From an uncultured Odoribacter sp. (lineage in GTDB: Bacteria; Bacteroidota; Bacteroidia; Bacteroidales; Marinifilaceae), in assembly GCA_934725835.1 (NCBI GenBank), contig CAKVCR010000196.1, forward strand, positions 1 to 5,721: DNA of 5,721 bases, given 5' to 3'. The notes under the pieces are model-generated. The model worked only from the letters and a program-made list of their open reading frames with translations, ran no database searches and had not been told where the DNA came from. A program made the position numbers and the translations under genes. Below are positions 1-5,323 of this stretch, piece after piece. How positions within the stretch are numbered: position 1 is the first letter of the stretch; the number at the start of each line of letters is the position of its first letter.

Positions 1-1083
1 ATATATGGCATCTTTGGGCAAGATGCACAGAATATGGTCTACGTCTTTGTCATTCACCATGCCAATGACAAAATGAAGCCGCTTGTATTGGCATTTTTGC
101 AATTGCTGTACAATTTCCGTGATGCCGTCAATGTTGTGTCCGGTATCGCAGATGGTTAGGGGAGACTGGGACAGTGTTTGCCAGCGACCGTACAATCCTG
201 TGTTGGTGATGACTCGGCTGATACCGGCACGCACATGCTCATCGGTGATATGAAGCCCGGCTGTCCGTAAGGTCGGAATGGTTTCCAGGACTGTGGGAAT
301 GTTTTTCCGTTGGTAATTGCCTTTCAGTTCGCAGGACAACTCGCTGAATTCTTCCCCGCTCGAGCGCTTTAAGTGGTAGTTGCCTTCCGGATTTTTTTCA
401 ACTTCCCATTGTTCACTGGCGAAAGAGAGGGTGGTGTTGACTGATGCTGCTTTCTTTTCGAATACATAGTCGTATTCTTCATCGCGTACACCCACAATGG
501 CAGGAACTTCTGCTTTGATGATACCTGCTTTTTCTCCTGCTATTTTTTCAAGTGTGTCTCCCAGGAGAGCCATGTGGTCGAACGATATATTGGTGATGAC
601 CGATGCTAATGGAGAGATGATGTTTGTCGAATCCAGGCGTCCTCCAAGACCTACCTCTATGACGGCGATGTCCACCTGCTGGTCGGCAAAGTATTTGAAA
701 GCCATTGCTACAGTCATTTCAAAGAACGAAGGGTGAATCTGTGCAAATAATTCTTTGTTATCTTCAACGAAATCAATGACATACTGCTCGCTGATCATCT
801 CGCCGTTGATTTTGATGCGCTCCCTGAAGTCTTTCAGGTGAGGTGAAGTATAGAGTCCGGTTTTATAGCCGGCTTCTTGCAGAATAGAGGCTAACATATG
901 TGATACGGACCCTTTCCCATTGGTGCCTGCAACGTGTATGGTTTTGAAATGTGTATGCGGATGTTTGAAATATTCGTCCAGTGCCAGTGTGTTGTCTAAA
1001 TTGGCTTTATATGCTGCTTGTCCTTCCCGTTGATACATGGGGAGTTGCGAAAAAAGCCAGTTTAAAGTTTCTTGATAATTCAT
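1..1083 (-). CDS. folC: Bifunctional dihydrofolate synthase / folylpolyglutamate synthase, 3'-truncated by the window edge
   Basis: A minus-strand frame is open from the ATG at 1083-1081 to the left edge: 361 codons, no stop. FolC is a cytoplasmic Mur-ligase-fold enzyme that uses ATP to add glutamate to dihydropteroate (making dihydrofolate) and to tetrahydrofolates. Visible motifs are the P-loop GTNGKGS (residues 53-59), TSPHL (79-83), VIEVGLGGRLDSTN (141-154), SFDHMALLGDTLEKIAGEKAGIIK-type block (167-190), YGRWQ (298-302) and DTGHN (313-317), the C-terminal-domain signature. K185 in the GEKAG motif probably matches the carbamoylated lysine of the family. Family members are usually about 420-440 residues, so some 60-80 C-terminal residues should lie outside the window. 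The start is supported by a typical N-terminus (MNYQETLNWLFSQLP) and by a -7 promoter box 27 bp upstream. There is no Shine-Dalgarno sequence, as is common in Bacteroidales. The gene is divergent from rex. Family assignment is near certain; whether both activities are present cannot be read from sequence alone. Confidence 0.96.
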   Translation of the reverse strand, partial: MNYQETLNWLFSQLPMYQREGQAAYKANLDNTLALDEYFKHPHTHFKTIHVAGTNGKGSVSHMLASILQEAGYKTGLYTSPHLKDFRERIKINGEMISEQYVIDFVEDNKELFAQIHPSFFEMTVAMAFKYFADQQVDIAVIEVGLGGRLDSTNIISPLASVITNISFDHMALLGDTLEKIAGEKAGIIKAEVPAIVGVRDEEYDYVFEKKAASVNTTLSFASEQWEVEKNPEGNYHLKRSSGEEFSELSCELKGNYQRKNIPTVLETIPTLRTAGLHITDEHVRAGISRVITNTGLYGRWQTLSQSPLTICDTGHNIDGITEIVQQLQKCQYKRLHFVIGMVNDKDVDHILCILPKDAIY

Positions 1084-1109
1084 GATTTGGTATAATAAAT
1101 GTTTTGCGT

Positions 1110-1118
1110 GCAAATATA
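1110..1118 (-). promoter_or_regulatory. Predicted folC promoter, Bacteroides -7 box
   Basis: Read on the minus strand, this is TATATTTGC, a perfect match to the Bacteroides primary-sigma -7 consensus TAnnTTTG. No clear -33 TTTG is visible at the expected 19-21 bp upstream. Transcription would begin roughly 5-8 nt past the box, leaving a leader of about 20 nt before the folC ATG at 1083. The prediction is by motif and position only. Confidence 0.6.
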
Positions 1119-1162
1119 AGGAGATTTAGAGAATTATATTTTCGTGGTAATAAAAAAAATAC

Positions 1163-1170
1163 TATTTTTG
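1163..1170 (+). promoter_or_regulatory. Predicted rex promoter, Bacteroides -7 box
   Basis: TATTTTTG matches the -7 consensus TAnnTTTG. A weak -33-like TTCG lies at 1141-1144, 18 bp upstream. Transcription would start near 1175, giving a leader of about 60 nt before the rex ATG at 1236. The box lies about 45 bp from the opposing folC box, so the two promoters are divergent and share upstream DNA. The local AT-richness makes a chance match possible. Confidence 0.5.
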
Positions 1171-1194
1171 TCGGTTCGAAAACGAATGAAAACG

Positions 1195-1209
1195 CCCTTC
1201 GAAAGAGGG
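1195..1209 (+). other. Small hairpin in the rex 5' leader
   Basis: CCCTTCGAAAGAGGG can fold into a 5-bp stem (four Watson-Crick pairs and one G-U) with a CGAAA loop. It lies inside the predicted rex leader, 26 nt before the start codon. A second, weaker 4-bp hairpin (TTCG-AAAA-CGAA, 1175-1186) sits near the predicted transcription start. Neither is followed by a T-run, so they are not terminators. They may have no function. Confidence 0.25.
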
Positions 1210-1235
1210 AATTGGAAGTAAAGGATTGCTTGTAT

Positions 1236-1868
1236 ATGAAAGTGGATAAAAATGTACCTATACCTGTATTGAGACGTATGCCTTCGTATCTGTCTTTTGT
1301 AAAGACATTACAGAAGCAGGGAGAAAAATTTGTTTCTTCAACTCGGATTGCAGAGTATATGGAGATAGATTCTACGCAGGTGACAAAAGATTTGTCGCAT
1401 ACCGGCATCTCGGGGAAAACACGTGTCGGATATGAAGTGGACAGTTTTGTCACTGTGTTGGAAGATTTTTTGGGTTTTAGCCGAATGGATAGTGCTTTTT
1501 TGGTGGGGGCTGGTTCGTTGGGTAGTGCGCTGTTGCAGGATAAGGGGTTATCGGCATTCGGTTTGCAGATAGAAGCTGCATTTGATACTGATAAGGCTAA
1601 GATAGGCACTAAAGTGAACGATGTTGAGATTTTTCATATAGATCAATTGCGGGTGATGGCTGCCGAACGAAATGTGGTGATAGGGATTATTACTGTCCCG
1701 GCGGAATATGCACAAAATGTCGCCGACCTGATGGTTGCATGGGGAATCAAGGCTATCTGGAATTTTACGCCTGCTCGAATTAAGGTTCCGTCCCATATTG
1801 TTGTGCAGAATACCACAATTTATATGAATTTGGCTATTCTATTCAATAAATTGTATAATCAAGAATAA
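1236..1868 (+). CDS. rex: Redox-sensing transcriptional repressor Rex
   Basis: This 210-residue protein has the two-domain layout of Rex. An N-terminal winged helix-turn-helix spans about residues 1-80, with the recognition region STRIAEYMEIDSTQVTKDLS (35-54) followed by a wing containing GKTRVGYEV. A Rossmann NAD(H)-binding domain begins at FLVGAGSLGSALL, with the GxGxxG glycines G91, G93 and G96. The conserved NFTP motif is at 176-179. Members of the family bind operators when the NADH/NAD+ ratio is low and let go when NADH rises, derepressing fermentation and respiration genes. The frame extends upstream to a TTG at 1104, but those 44 extra codons would overlap both predicted promoters. 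The ATG at 1236 gives the usual Rex length and N-terminus (VPIPVLRRMPSYL), with a weak AAGGA about 10 nt upstream. It is transcribed divergently from folC. Its regulon cannot be read from this window. Confidence 0.95.
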   Translation: MKVDKNVPIPVLRRMPSYLSFVKTLQKQGEKFVSSTRIAEYMEIDSTQVTKDLSHTGISGKTRVGYEVDSFVTVLEDFLGFSRMDSAFLVGAGSLGSALLQDKGLSAFGLQIEAAFDTDKAKIGTKVNDVEIFHIDQLRVMAAERNVVIGIITVPAEYAQNVADLMVAWGIKAIWNFTPARIKVPSHIVVQNTTIYMNLAILFNKLYNQE

Positions 1869-1882
1869 TAAATTATACAATT
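1849..1882. repeat. 11-bp perfect inverted repeat spanning the rex stop codon
   Basis: AATTGTATAAT (1849-1859) and ATTATACAATT (1872-1882) are exact reverse complements separated by 12 nt, and the rex TAA (1866-1868) lies in the spacer. As RNA it is a weak AT-rich hairpin without a proper T-tract, so it would be a poor terminator. As DNA, the arms are centred about 23 bp apart, roughly two helical turns, and the right arm ends 4 bp before the -7 box of the presumed thrS promoter. This placement suits a dimeric repressor or activator site. The TTGT...ACAA ends recall Rex operators, but the spacing is far longer than the usual 18-bp Rex site. Function is unassigned. Confidence 0.55.
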
Positions 1883-1886
1883 ATTC

Positions 1887-1895
1887 TATCTTTGC
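1887..1895 (+). promoter_or_regulatory. Predicted promoter of the thrS-infC-rpmI-rplT operon, Bacteroides -7 box
   Basis: TATCTTTGC is a perfect match to TAnnTTTG in the 79-bp gap between rex and thrS. No -33 TTTG is present 19-21 bp upstream; that stretch is taken up by the right arm of the inverted repeat at 1849-1882. Transcription would start near 1900, with a leader of about 45-50 nt before the thrS ATG. No other good -7 box was seen in the spacers between thrS and rplT, so this is the likely main promoter of the four-gene unit. Confidence 0.6.
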
Positions 1896-1947
1896 AAAAT
1901 ATTAAAAATAAACTGCGTACGTAGCGTAGTGATTAAATAGAATAATT

Positions 1948-3903
1948 ATGATAAAGATTAAATTTCCAGATGGAAATGCAAAGGAATTCGAGTCAGGAGT
2001 AACCGGTCTCGATATTGCAAAATCGATTAGTCCGAAGTTAGCGAAGGAAGTGTTGTCAATTTCTGTAAATGGCGAAACGTGGGATTTAACGCGGCCTATC
2101 ACGGAAGATGCTGAAATCAAGTTGTATACATGGGATGACGAAGAAGGTAAACATGCCTTCTGGCATTCATCTGCCCACTTGATGGCTGAAGCGTTGCAAC
2201 AGTTGTATCCCAACACGAAATTTGGTATCGGACCTGCCATTGACAATGGTTTTTACTATGATATAGAGCCGGGTGAAGGTGTTGTACTGACAGATAAAGA
2301 CCTGGTTGCCATTGAAAAGAAAATGCTTGAATTAGCTCGTCAGAAAGAGGATTTCTGTCGCATCGATGTGAGCAAACAGGAGGCTCTCGACCATTTCAAT
2401 GCTTTGAACGAAACTTATAAGGTAGAATTGATTAACGACCTCGAAGATGGAAAGATTACTTACTATCGTCAGGGTTCGTTTACTGATTTGTGTCGTGGTC
2501 CGCACTTGCCGGATACTTCTTATATTAAGGCTATTAAACTGACAAGTCTTGCCGGGGCCTACTGGCGTGGAGACGAACATAATAAGATGTTGACACGTAT
2601 ATACGGTATCACATTCCCGAAACAGAAAATGTTGGATGAGTGGCTGGTGATGATGGAAGAGGCTAAACAGCGCGACCACCGTAAAATCGGTAAGGAGATG
2701 GAGCTGTTTACATTCTCTCAGTCTGTAGGAGCCGGTCTGCCGTTGTGGTTGCCGAAGGGCGCTATGTTGCGCGACCGTTTGGAGGCTTTCTTGCGCAAAG
2801 TGCAGAAAGAATATGGCTACCAGCAGGTGATGACTCCGCATATCGGTAATGTCAATTTGTATAAGACTTCCGGTCACTATCAGAAATACGGGAAGGATAG
2901 CTTCCAGGTGATTACCACTCCACAGGAAGGCGAAGAGTTTATGCTGAAGCCGATGAACTGTCCTCACCACTGTGAGATTTATAAGTTCAAGCCGCGTTCT
3001 TACAAAGACCTGCCATTGCGTTTTGCAGAGTTCGGTACGGTTTATCGTTACGAACAGAGCGGTGAATTACATGGTTTGACTCGTGTGCGCGGTTTTACCC
3101 AGGATGATGCTCATATTTTCTGTACTCCCGACCAATTGAAAGATGAGTTCAAGAAGGTAATGGATATTATCTTTATCATTTTCAATGCCCTTAATTTTGA
3201 AAACTTCACGGCGCAGATTTCTTTACGCGACCCGAACAATCGCGAGAAGTATATCGGTACAGATGAAAATTGGGAGAAGGCTGAGCAGGCTATTATCGAG
3301 GCTGCCAACGAAAAGGGATTGAACACTACCGTTGAATTGGGTGAAGCTGCTTTCTATGGTCCGAAGCTCGACTTTATGGTGAAGGATGCCATCGGACGCA
3401 AATGGCAGCTGGGTACCATTCAGGTGGACTATAACTTGCCGGAACGCTTTGAATTGGAGTATACTGGTGCTGACAATATGAAACACCGTCCTGTGATGAT
3501 TCACCGTGCGCCGTTTGGTAGTATGGAGCGTTTTGTGGCTGTGTTGATTGAGCACACCGGCGGTAAATTCCCGCTATGGTTGGCGCCCGATCAGGTTGTT
3601 GTGATGCCGATTAGCGAAAAATTCAACGATTATGCTCAAAAACTTTCGGATTTATTAAATAATTCCGATATTCGCACCGTTTTAGACGACCGTAACGAAA
3701 AGATTGGACGTAAGATACGTGACAATGAGTTGAAGAAAATCCCGTATCTCCTGATTGTAGGTGAAAACGAGATGAATAACAATACTGTTTCCGTTCGTCG
3801 TCAGGGACAGGGAGACATGGGTACAATGTCTGTCGAAGAATTTATTGAAAAGATAAATAATGAAGTAAATAGTCAGTTAGAGACCATTTACAGTTATAAA
3901 TAA
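1948..3903 (+). CDS. thrS: Threonyl-tRNA synthetase
   Basis: This 651-residue class II aminoacyl-tRNA synthetase charges tRNA-Thr with threonine in the cytoplasm. It is full length (E. coli ThrS is 642). The N-terminal TGS domain covers about residues 1-62. The editing domain (about 65-225) has its metal-site residues H73 and H77 (HSSAH) and C182 and H186 (CRGPH), so it should clear mischarged Ser-tRNA-Thr. The catalytic core (about 245-540) shows motif 1 around 261-283, motif 2 around RFAEFGTVYRYE (358-369), and motif 3 at HRAPFGSMERF (519-529). The expected zinc ligands are C338, H389 and H519. The anticodon-binding domain runs from about 546 to 640. The start has no Shine-Dalgarno sequence but begins a canonical TGS domain (MIKIKFPDGNAKEF). 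It is the first gene of the translation operon and lies 22 bp before the proposed infC start. No T-box-like or obvious tRNA-mimic leader is visible in the short upstream region. Confidence 0.98.
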   Translation: MIKIKFPDGNAKEFESGVTGLDIAKSISPKLAKEVLSISVNGETWDLTRPITEDAEIKLYTWDDEEGKHAFWHSSAHLMAEALQQLYPNTKFGIGPAIDNGFYYDIEPGEGVVLTDKDLVAIEKKMLELARQKEDFCRIDVSKQEALDHFNALNETYKVELINDLEDGKITYYRQGSFTDLCRGPHLPDTSYIKAIKLTSLAGAYWRGDEHNKMLTRIYGITFPKQKMLDEWLVMMEEAKQRDHRKIGKEMELFTFSQSVGAGLPLWLPKGAMLRDRLEAFLRKVQKEYGYQQVMTPHIGNVNLYKTSGHYQKYGKDSFQVITTPQEGEEFMLKPMNCPHHCEIYKFKPRSYKDLPLRFAEFGTVYRYEQSGELHGLTRVRGFTQDDAHIFCTPDQLKDEFKKVMDIIFIIFNALNFENFTAQISLRDPNNREKYIGTDENWEKAEQAIIEAANEKGLNTTVELGEAAFYGPKLDFMVKDAIGRKWQLGTIQVDYNLPERFELEYTGADNMKHRPVMIHRAPFGSMERFVAVLIEHTGGKFPLWLAPDQVVVMPISEKFNDYAQKLSDLLNNSDIRTVLDDRNEKIGRKIRDNELKKIPYLLIVGENEMNNNTVSVRRQGQGDMGTMSVEEFIEKINNEVNSQLETIYSYK

Positions 3904-3910
3904 ACTAATA

Positions 3911-3919
3911 TAAGGAGGA
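3911..3919 (+). promoter_or_regulatory. Strong Shine-Dalgarno sequence of infC, which decides the start codon
   Basis: TAAGGAGGA contains AAGGAGG (3912-3918), seven bases complementary to the CCUCCUU end of 16S rRNA. It is the only strong Shine-Dalgarno sequence before a gene in this window. Seven nucleotides separate it from an in-frame ATA at 3926, the ideal distance, whereas the first in-frame ATG (3938) is 19 nt away, which is too far. The site therefore argues for initiation at ATA. Confidence 0.75.
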
Positions 3920-3925
3920 TTTAAT

Positions 3926-4477
3926 ATAGCACAAAGAATGGAAGTCAGAGGCTCAAGAAATCAGGTTAATAAAGAACCTCAGCACAGAATCAATGAGTCA
4001 ATCCGTGCAGCTCAGGTAAGAGTTGTGGGAGAAGATATCGAAACGGGTGTTTACCCCTTACGTGAAGCCTTGGCAATGGCAGATGCCGCAGGGCTGGATT
4101 TGGTGGAGATTTCTCCGAATGCCGAACCGCCGGTTTGCCGTATCATTGATTACAGTAAATTTCTGTATCAACTGAAGAAGAAACAGAAAGAGATTAAAGC
4201 CAAAAGTGTCAAGGTCGTTATCAAGGAGATTCGTTTCGGACCTCAGACCGACGATCATGATTTCAATTTTAAATTGAAACATGCAAAGGAATTTTTGCAG
4301 GAAGGAGCTAAAGTGAGAGCATACGTGTTCTTCAAAGGACGTTCCATTCTGTTTAAGGACCAAGGTGATAATATTCTGTCTCGATTTATTGCAGAATTGG
4401 AAGATTATGGCAAAGTAGAGGCAGCTCCGAAATTAGAAGGAAAGAAAATGATTGTTGTTCTGGCGCCTAAGAAATAA
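3926..4477 (+). CDS. infC: Translation initiation factor IF-3, probably starting at an AUA codon
   Basis: IF3 binds the 30S subunit, keeps it apart from 50S, and rejects wrong initiator tRNA and non-AUG start codons. The protein shows the IF3 N-domain (about residues 22-88, from HRINESIRA through the signature ISPNAEPPVCRIIDYSKFLY), a lysine-rich linker helix (KKKQKEIKAKS), and the C-domain starting at KEIRFGPQTDDHDF and ending at MIVVLAPKK, close to the E. coli end. I chose ATA at 3926 (183 residues, starting Met-Ala-Gln-Arg) over ATG at 3938 (179 residues) because only ATA is properly spaced from the strong Shine-Dalgarno sequence at 3911-3919. infC is known to use rare starts elsewhere (AUU in E. 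coli), which lets IF3 repress its own translation. The residues before HRINE are poorly conserved, so protein similarity cannot settle the start. The gene ends in tandem stops, TAA TAG. It is the second gene of the operon. Confidence 0.95.
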   Translation: MAQRMEVRGSRNQVNKEPQHRINESIRAAQVRVVGEDIETGVYPLREALAMADAAGLDLVEISPNAEPPVCRIIDYSKFLYQLKKKQKEIKAKSVKVVIKEIRFGPQTDDHDFNFKLKHAKEFLQEGAKVRAYVFFKGRSILFKDQGDNILSRFIAELEDYGKVEAAPKLEGKKMIVVLAPKK

Positions 4478-4491
4478 TAGGCTGCCGGAAT

Positions 4492-4540
4492 ATATAATCT
4501 CTGAACAAGCAGGATATCGGTGAGAACCGGATAATTATAT
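4492..4540 (+). promoter_or_regulatory. Possible structured leader between infC and rpmI
   Basis: The 93-bp spacer can fold into two nested helices. The outer one is ATATAAT (4492-4498) with ATTATAT (4534-4540). The inner hairpin is CGGT (4518-4521), a GAGA tetraloop, and ACCG (4526-4529), extended by TAT/ATA across one bulged G. It ends 30 nt before the rpmI ATG and runs into ATTTTTC, so it could also act as a weak attenuator. In E. coli and Bacillus, L20 represses this operon through leader RNA, though the structures differ by lineage. Assigning such a role here is inference from position. Confidence 0.35.
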
Positions 4541-4570
4541 TTTTCTGAAACACTTTAAAATTAAGAGAAG

Positions 4571-4765
4571 ATGCCAAAGATGAAGACAGTAAGTAGCGCT
4601 AAAAAGAGATTTACTCTTACAGCTACTGGAAAGATTAAAAGAAAACACGCTTTCAAAAGTCACATTTTGACTAAGAAAACAACAAAACAAAAAAGAAATC
4701 TTACTCATGCAACTATCGTTAACGGACACAACTTGGAGTCTGTTCACAAGATGCTTGTAATGTAA
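4571..4765 (+). CDS. rpmI: 50S ribosomal protein bL35
   Basis: This is a 64-residue, very basic protein with the bL35 N-terminus MPKMKTVSSAKKRFTLTATGKIKRKHAF and the later KKTTKQKRNL segment. The length matches the family (about 65). bL35 is a small protein of the large ribosomal subunit that binds 23S rRNA. The ATG follows a purine run (AAGAGAAG) directly, with no well-spaced Shine-Dalgarno sequence. Its place between infC and rplT is the conserved bacterial arrangement. It is separated from both neighbours by unusually long spacers that may carry regulatory RNA structure. Confidence 0.97.
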   Translation: MPKMKTVSSAKKRFTLTATGKIKRKHAFKSHILTKKTTKQKRNLTHATIVNGHNLESVHKMLVM

Positions 4766-4792
4766 GAATTAAAGAAACTAGTTTATTAACCG

Positions 4793-4837
4793 GGGTGTCA
4801 TGCCGTAAGTTTTCCCTCATAGGAAACGCTGACATTC
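4793..4837 (+). promoter_or_regulatory. Possible intercistronic RNA hairpin between rpmI and rplT
   Basis: The spacer can form one long interrupted hairpin. The lower stem is TGTCA (4796-4800) with TGACA (4830-4834), extended inward by GC/GC (4802-4803 with 4828-4829, one bulged T) and outward by wobble pairs to G4793-C4837. The upper stem is TTTCC (4811-4815) with GGAAA (4822-4826), plus G4809-C4827 across a bulge, with a CTCATA loop. The element ends 15 nt before the rplT start and has no T-tract, so it is not a terminator. It could be an L20-responsive site or an RNA-processing site; both are inference. Confidence 0.4.
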
Positions 4838-4852
4838 AAAAAATGAAAGATT

Positions 4853-5209
4853 ATGCCAAGAGCTAAAAATGCCGTTGCTTCAAGAGCACGTAGAAAAAAG
4901 GTTTTAAAACAAACCAAAGGTAACTTTGGTGCAAGAAAGAATGTTTGGACGGTTGCCAAAAACACATATGAAAAAGGTTTGACATATGCGTTCCGTGACA
5001 GACGTAAAAAGAAATCAGAATTCAGAGCATTGTGGATTCAAAGAATTAATGCTGCTGTCAGATTGGAAGGGTTGTCTTACTCTAAATTTATGGGTCTGAT
5101 TCATAAAGCTGATGTTGACATGAACCGTAAAGTTTTGGCTGATTTAGCAATGAATCATCCGGAAGCTTTCAAAGCTGTAGTTGCAAAAGCTAAAGAATTT
5201 GCGAAGTAA
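4853..5209 (+). CDS. rplT: 50S ribosomal protein bL20
   Basis: This 118-residue basic protein has the same length as E. coli L20. It has a long basic N-terminal tail (MPRAKNAVASRARRKKVLKQTKGNFGARKN), the conserved block YAFRDRRKKKSEFRALWIQRINAAVR (about 45-70), and YSKFMGLIHKADVDMNRKVLADLA. bL20 binds 23S rRNA early in 50S assembly and in several bacteria also represses its own operon by binding the mRNA. The ATG at 4853 gives the canonical MPRAK start and has no Shine-Dalgarno sequence. An out-of-frame ATG at 4843 begins only a 7-codon reading frame. It is the last gene of the operon and is followed by a strong terminator 22 bp after its stop. Confidence 0.98.
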   Translation: MPRAKNAVASRARRKKVLKQTKGNFGARKNVWTVAKNTYEKGLTYAFRDRRKKKSEFRALWIQRINAAVRLEGLSYSKFMGLIHKADVDMNRKVLADLAMNHPEAFKAVVAKAKEFAK

Positions 5210-5231
5210 TTATTGAAAAATATCCTGAGAG

Positions 5232-5258
5232 AAGGCTGCTGAGAAGCAGCCTTTTTCT
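5232..5258 (+). terminator. Rho-independent terminator of the thrS-infC-rpmI-rplT operon
   Basis: AAGGCTGCT (5232-5240) pairs perfectly with AGCAGCCTT (5245-5253) over nine bases, closed by a GAGA (GNRA) tetraloop and followed by TTTCT. The five-T run at 5252-5256 is partly used in the stem base. Both its strength and its position 22 bp after rplT fit transcription termination. Read in reverse, the tail is only TTCTCTC, so it is mainly one-directional. Confidence 0.9.
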
Positions 5259-5292
5259 GTATCATCAGTAGCACTTGTTTGGGAATAAATAT

Positions 5293-5301
5293 TAACTTTG
5301 C
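5293..5301 (+). promoter_or_regulatory. Predicted dapB promoter, Bacteroides -7 box
   Basis: TAACTTTGC is a perfect TAnnTTTG match, placed after the rplT terminator. Upstream TTG/TTTG motifs at 5275-5281 are only 11-15 bp away rather than the expected 19-21, so the -33 element is weak or unusual. The predicted start of transcription near 5306 leaves a leader of roughly 18 nt before the ATG at 5324. Confidence 0.6.
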
Positions 5302-5323
5302 GATGACTTAATAGATGAATCGT

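Noticed and set aside
497..736. A 79-codon plus-strand reading frame
   Set aside because: It is antisense to folC, whose conserved motifs fill this stretch on the minus strand.
1007..1609. A 200-codon minus-strand reading frame across the rex start and the folC 5' end
   Set aside because: It overlaps folC in another frame and rex antisense, and its protein looks like a shadow of real coding DNA.
1913..1924. The near-palindrome CTGCGTACGTAG in the thrS leader
   Set aside because: It is a 12-bp imperfect match with one mispair, too weak to call an operator.
1896..1947. A T-box or threonine-attenuator leader before thrS
   Set aside because: The leader is only about 50 nt, with no run of Thr codons, no T-box core and no terminator hairpin.
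2332..2970. A 212-codon minus-strand reading frame inside thrS
   Set aside because: It lies wholly antisense to the conserved ThrS coding sequence, resembles no known family, and has no promoter box or start signal.
4485..4541. An imperfect direct repeat, CCGGAATATATAAT and CCGGATAATTATAT, in the infC-rpmI spacer
   Set aside because: The similarity is short, gapped and AT-rich. It is better explained by the nested helix or by base composition.
4843..4866. A 7-codon reading frame (MKDYAKS) overlapping the rplT start
   Set aside because: It is too short and lacks a Shine-Dalgarno sequence. Translational coupling is possible but nothing in the sequence favours it over chance.
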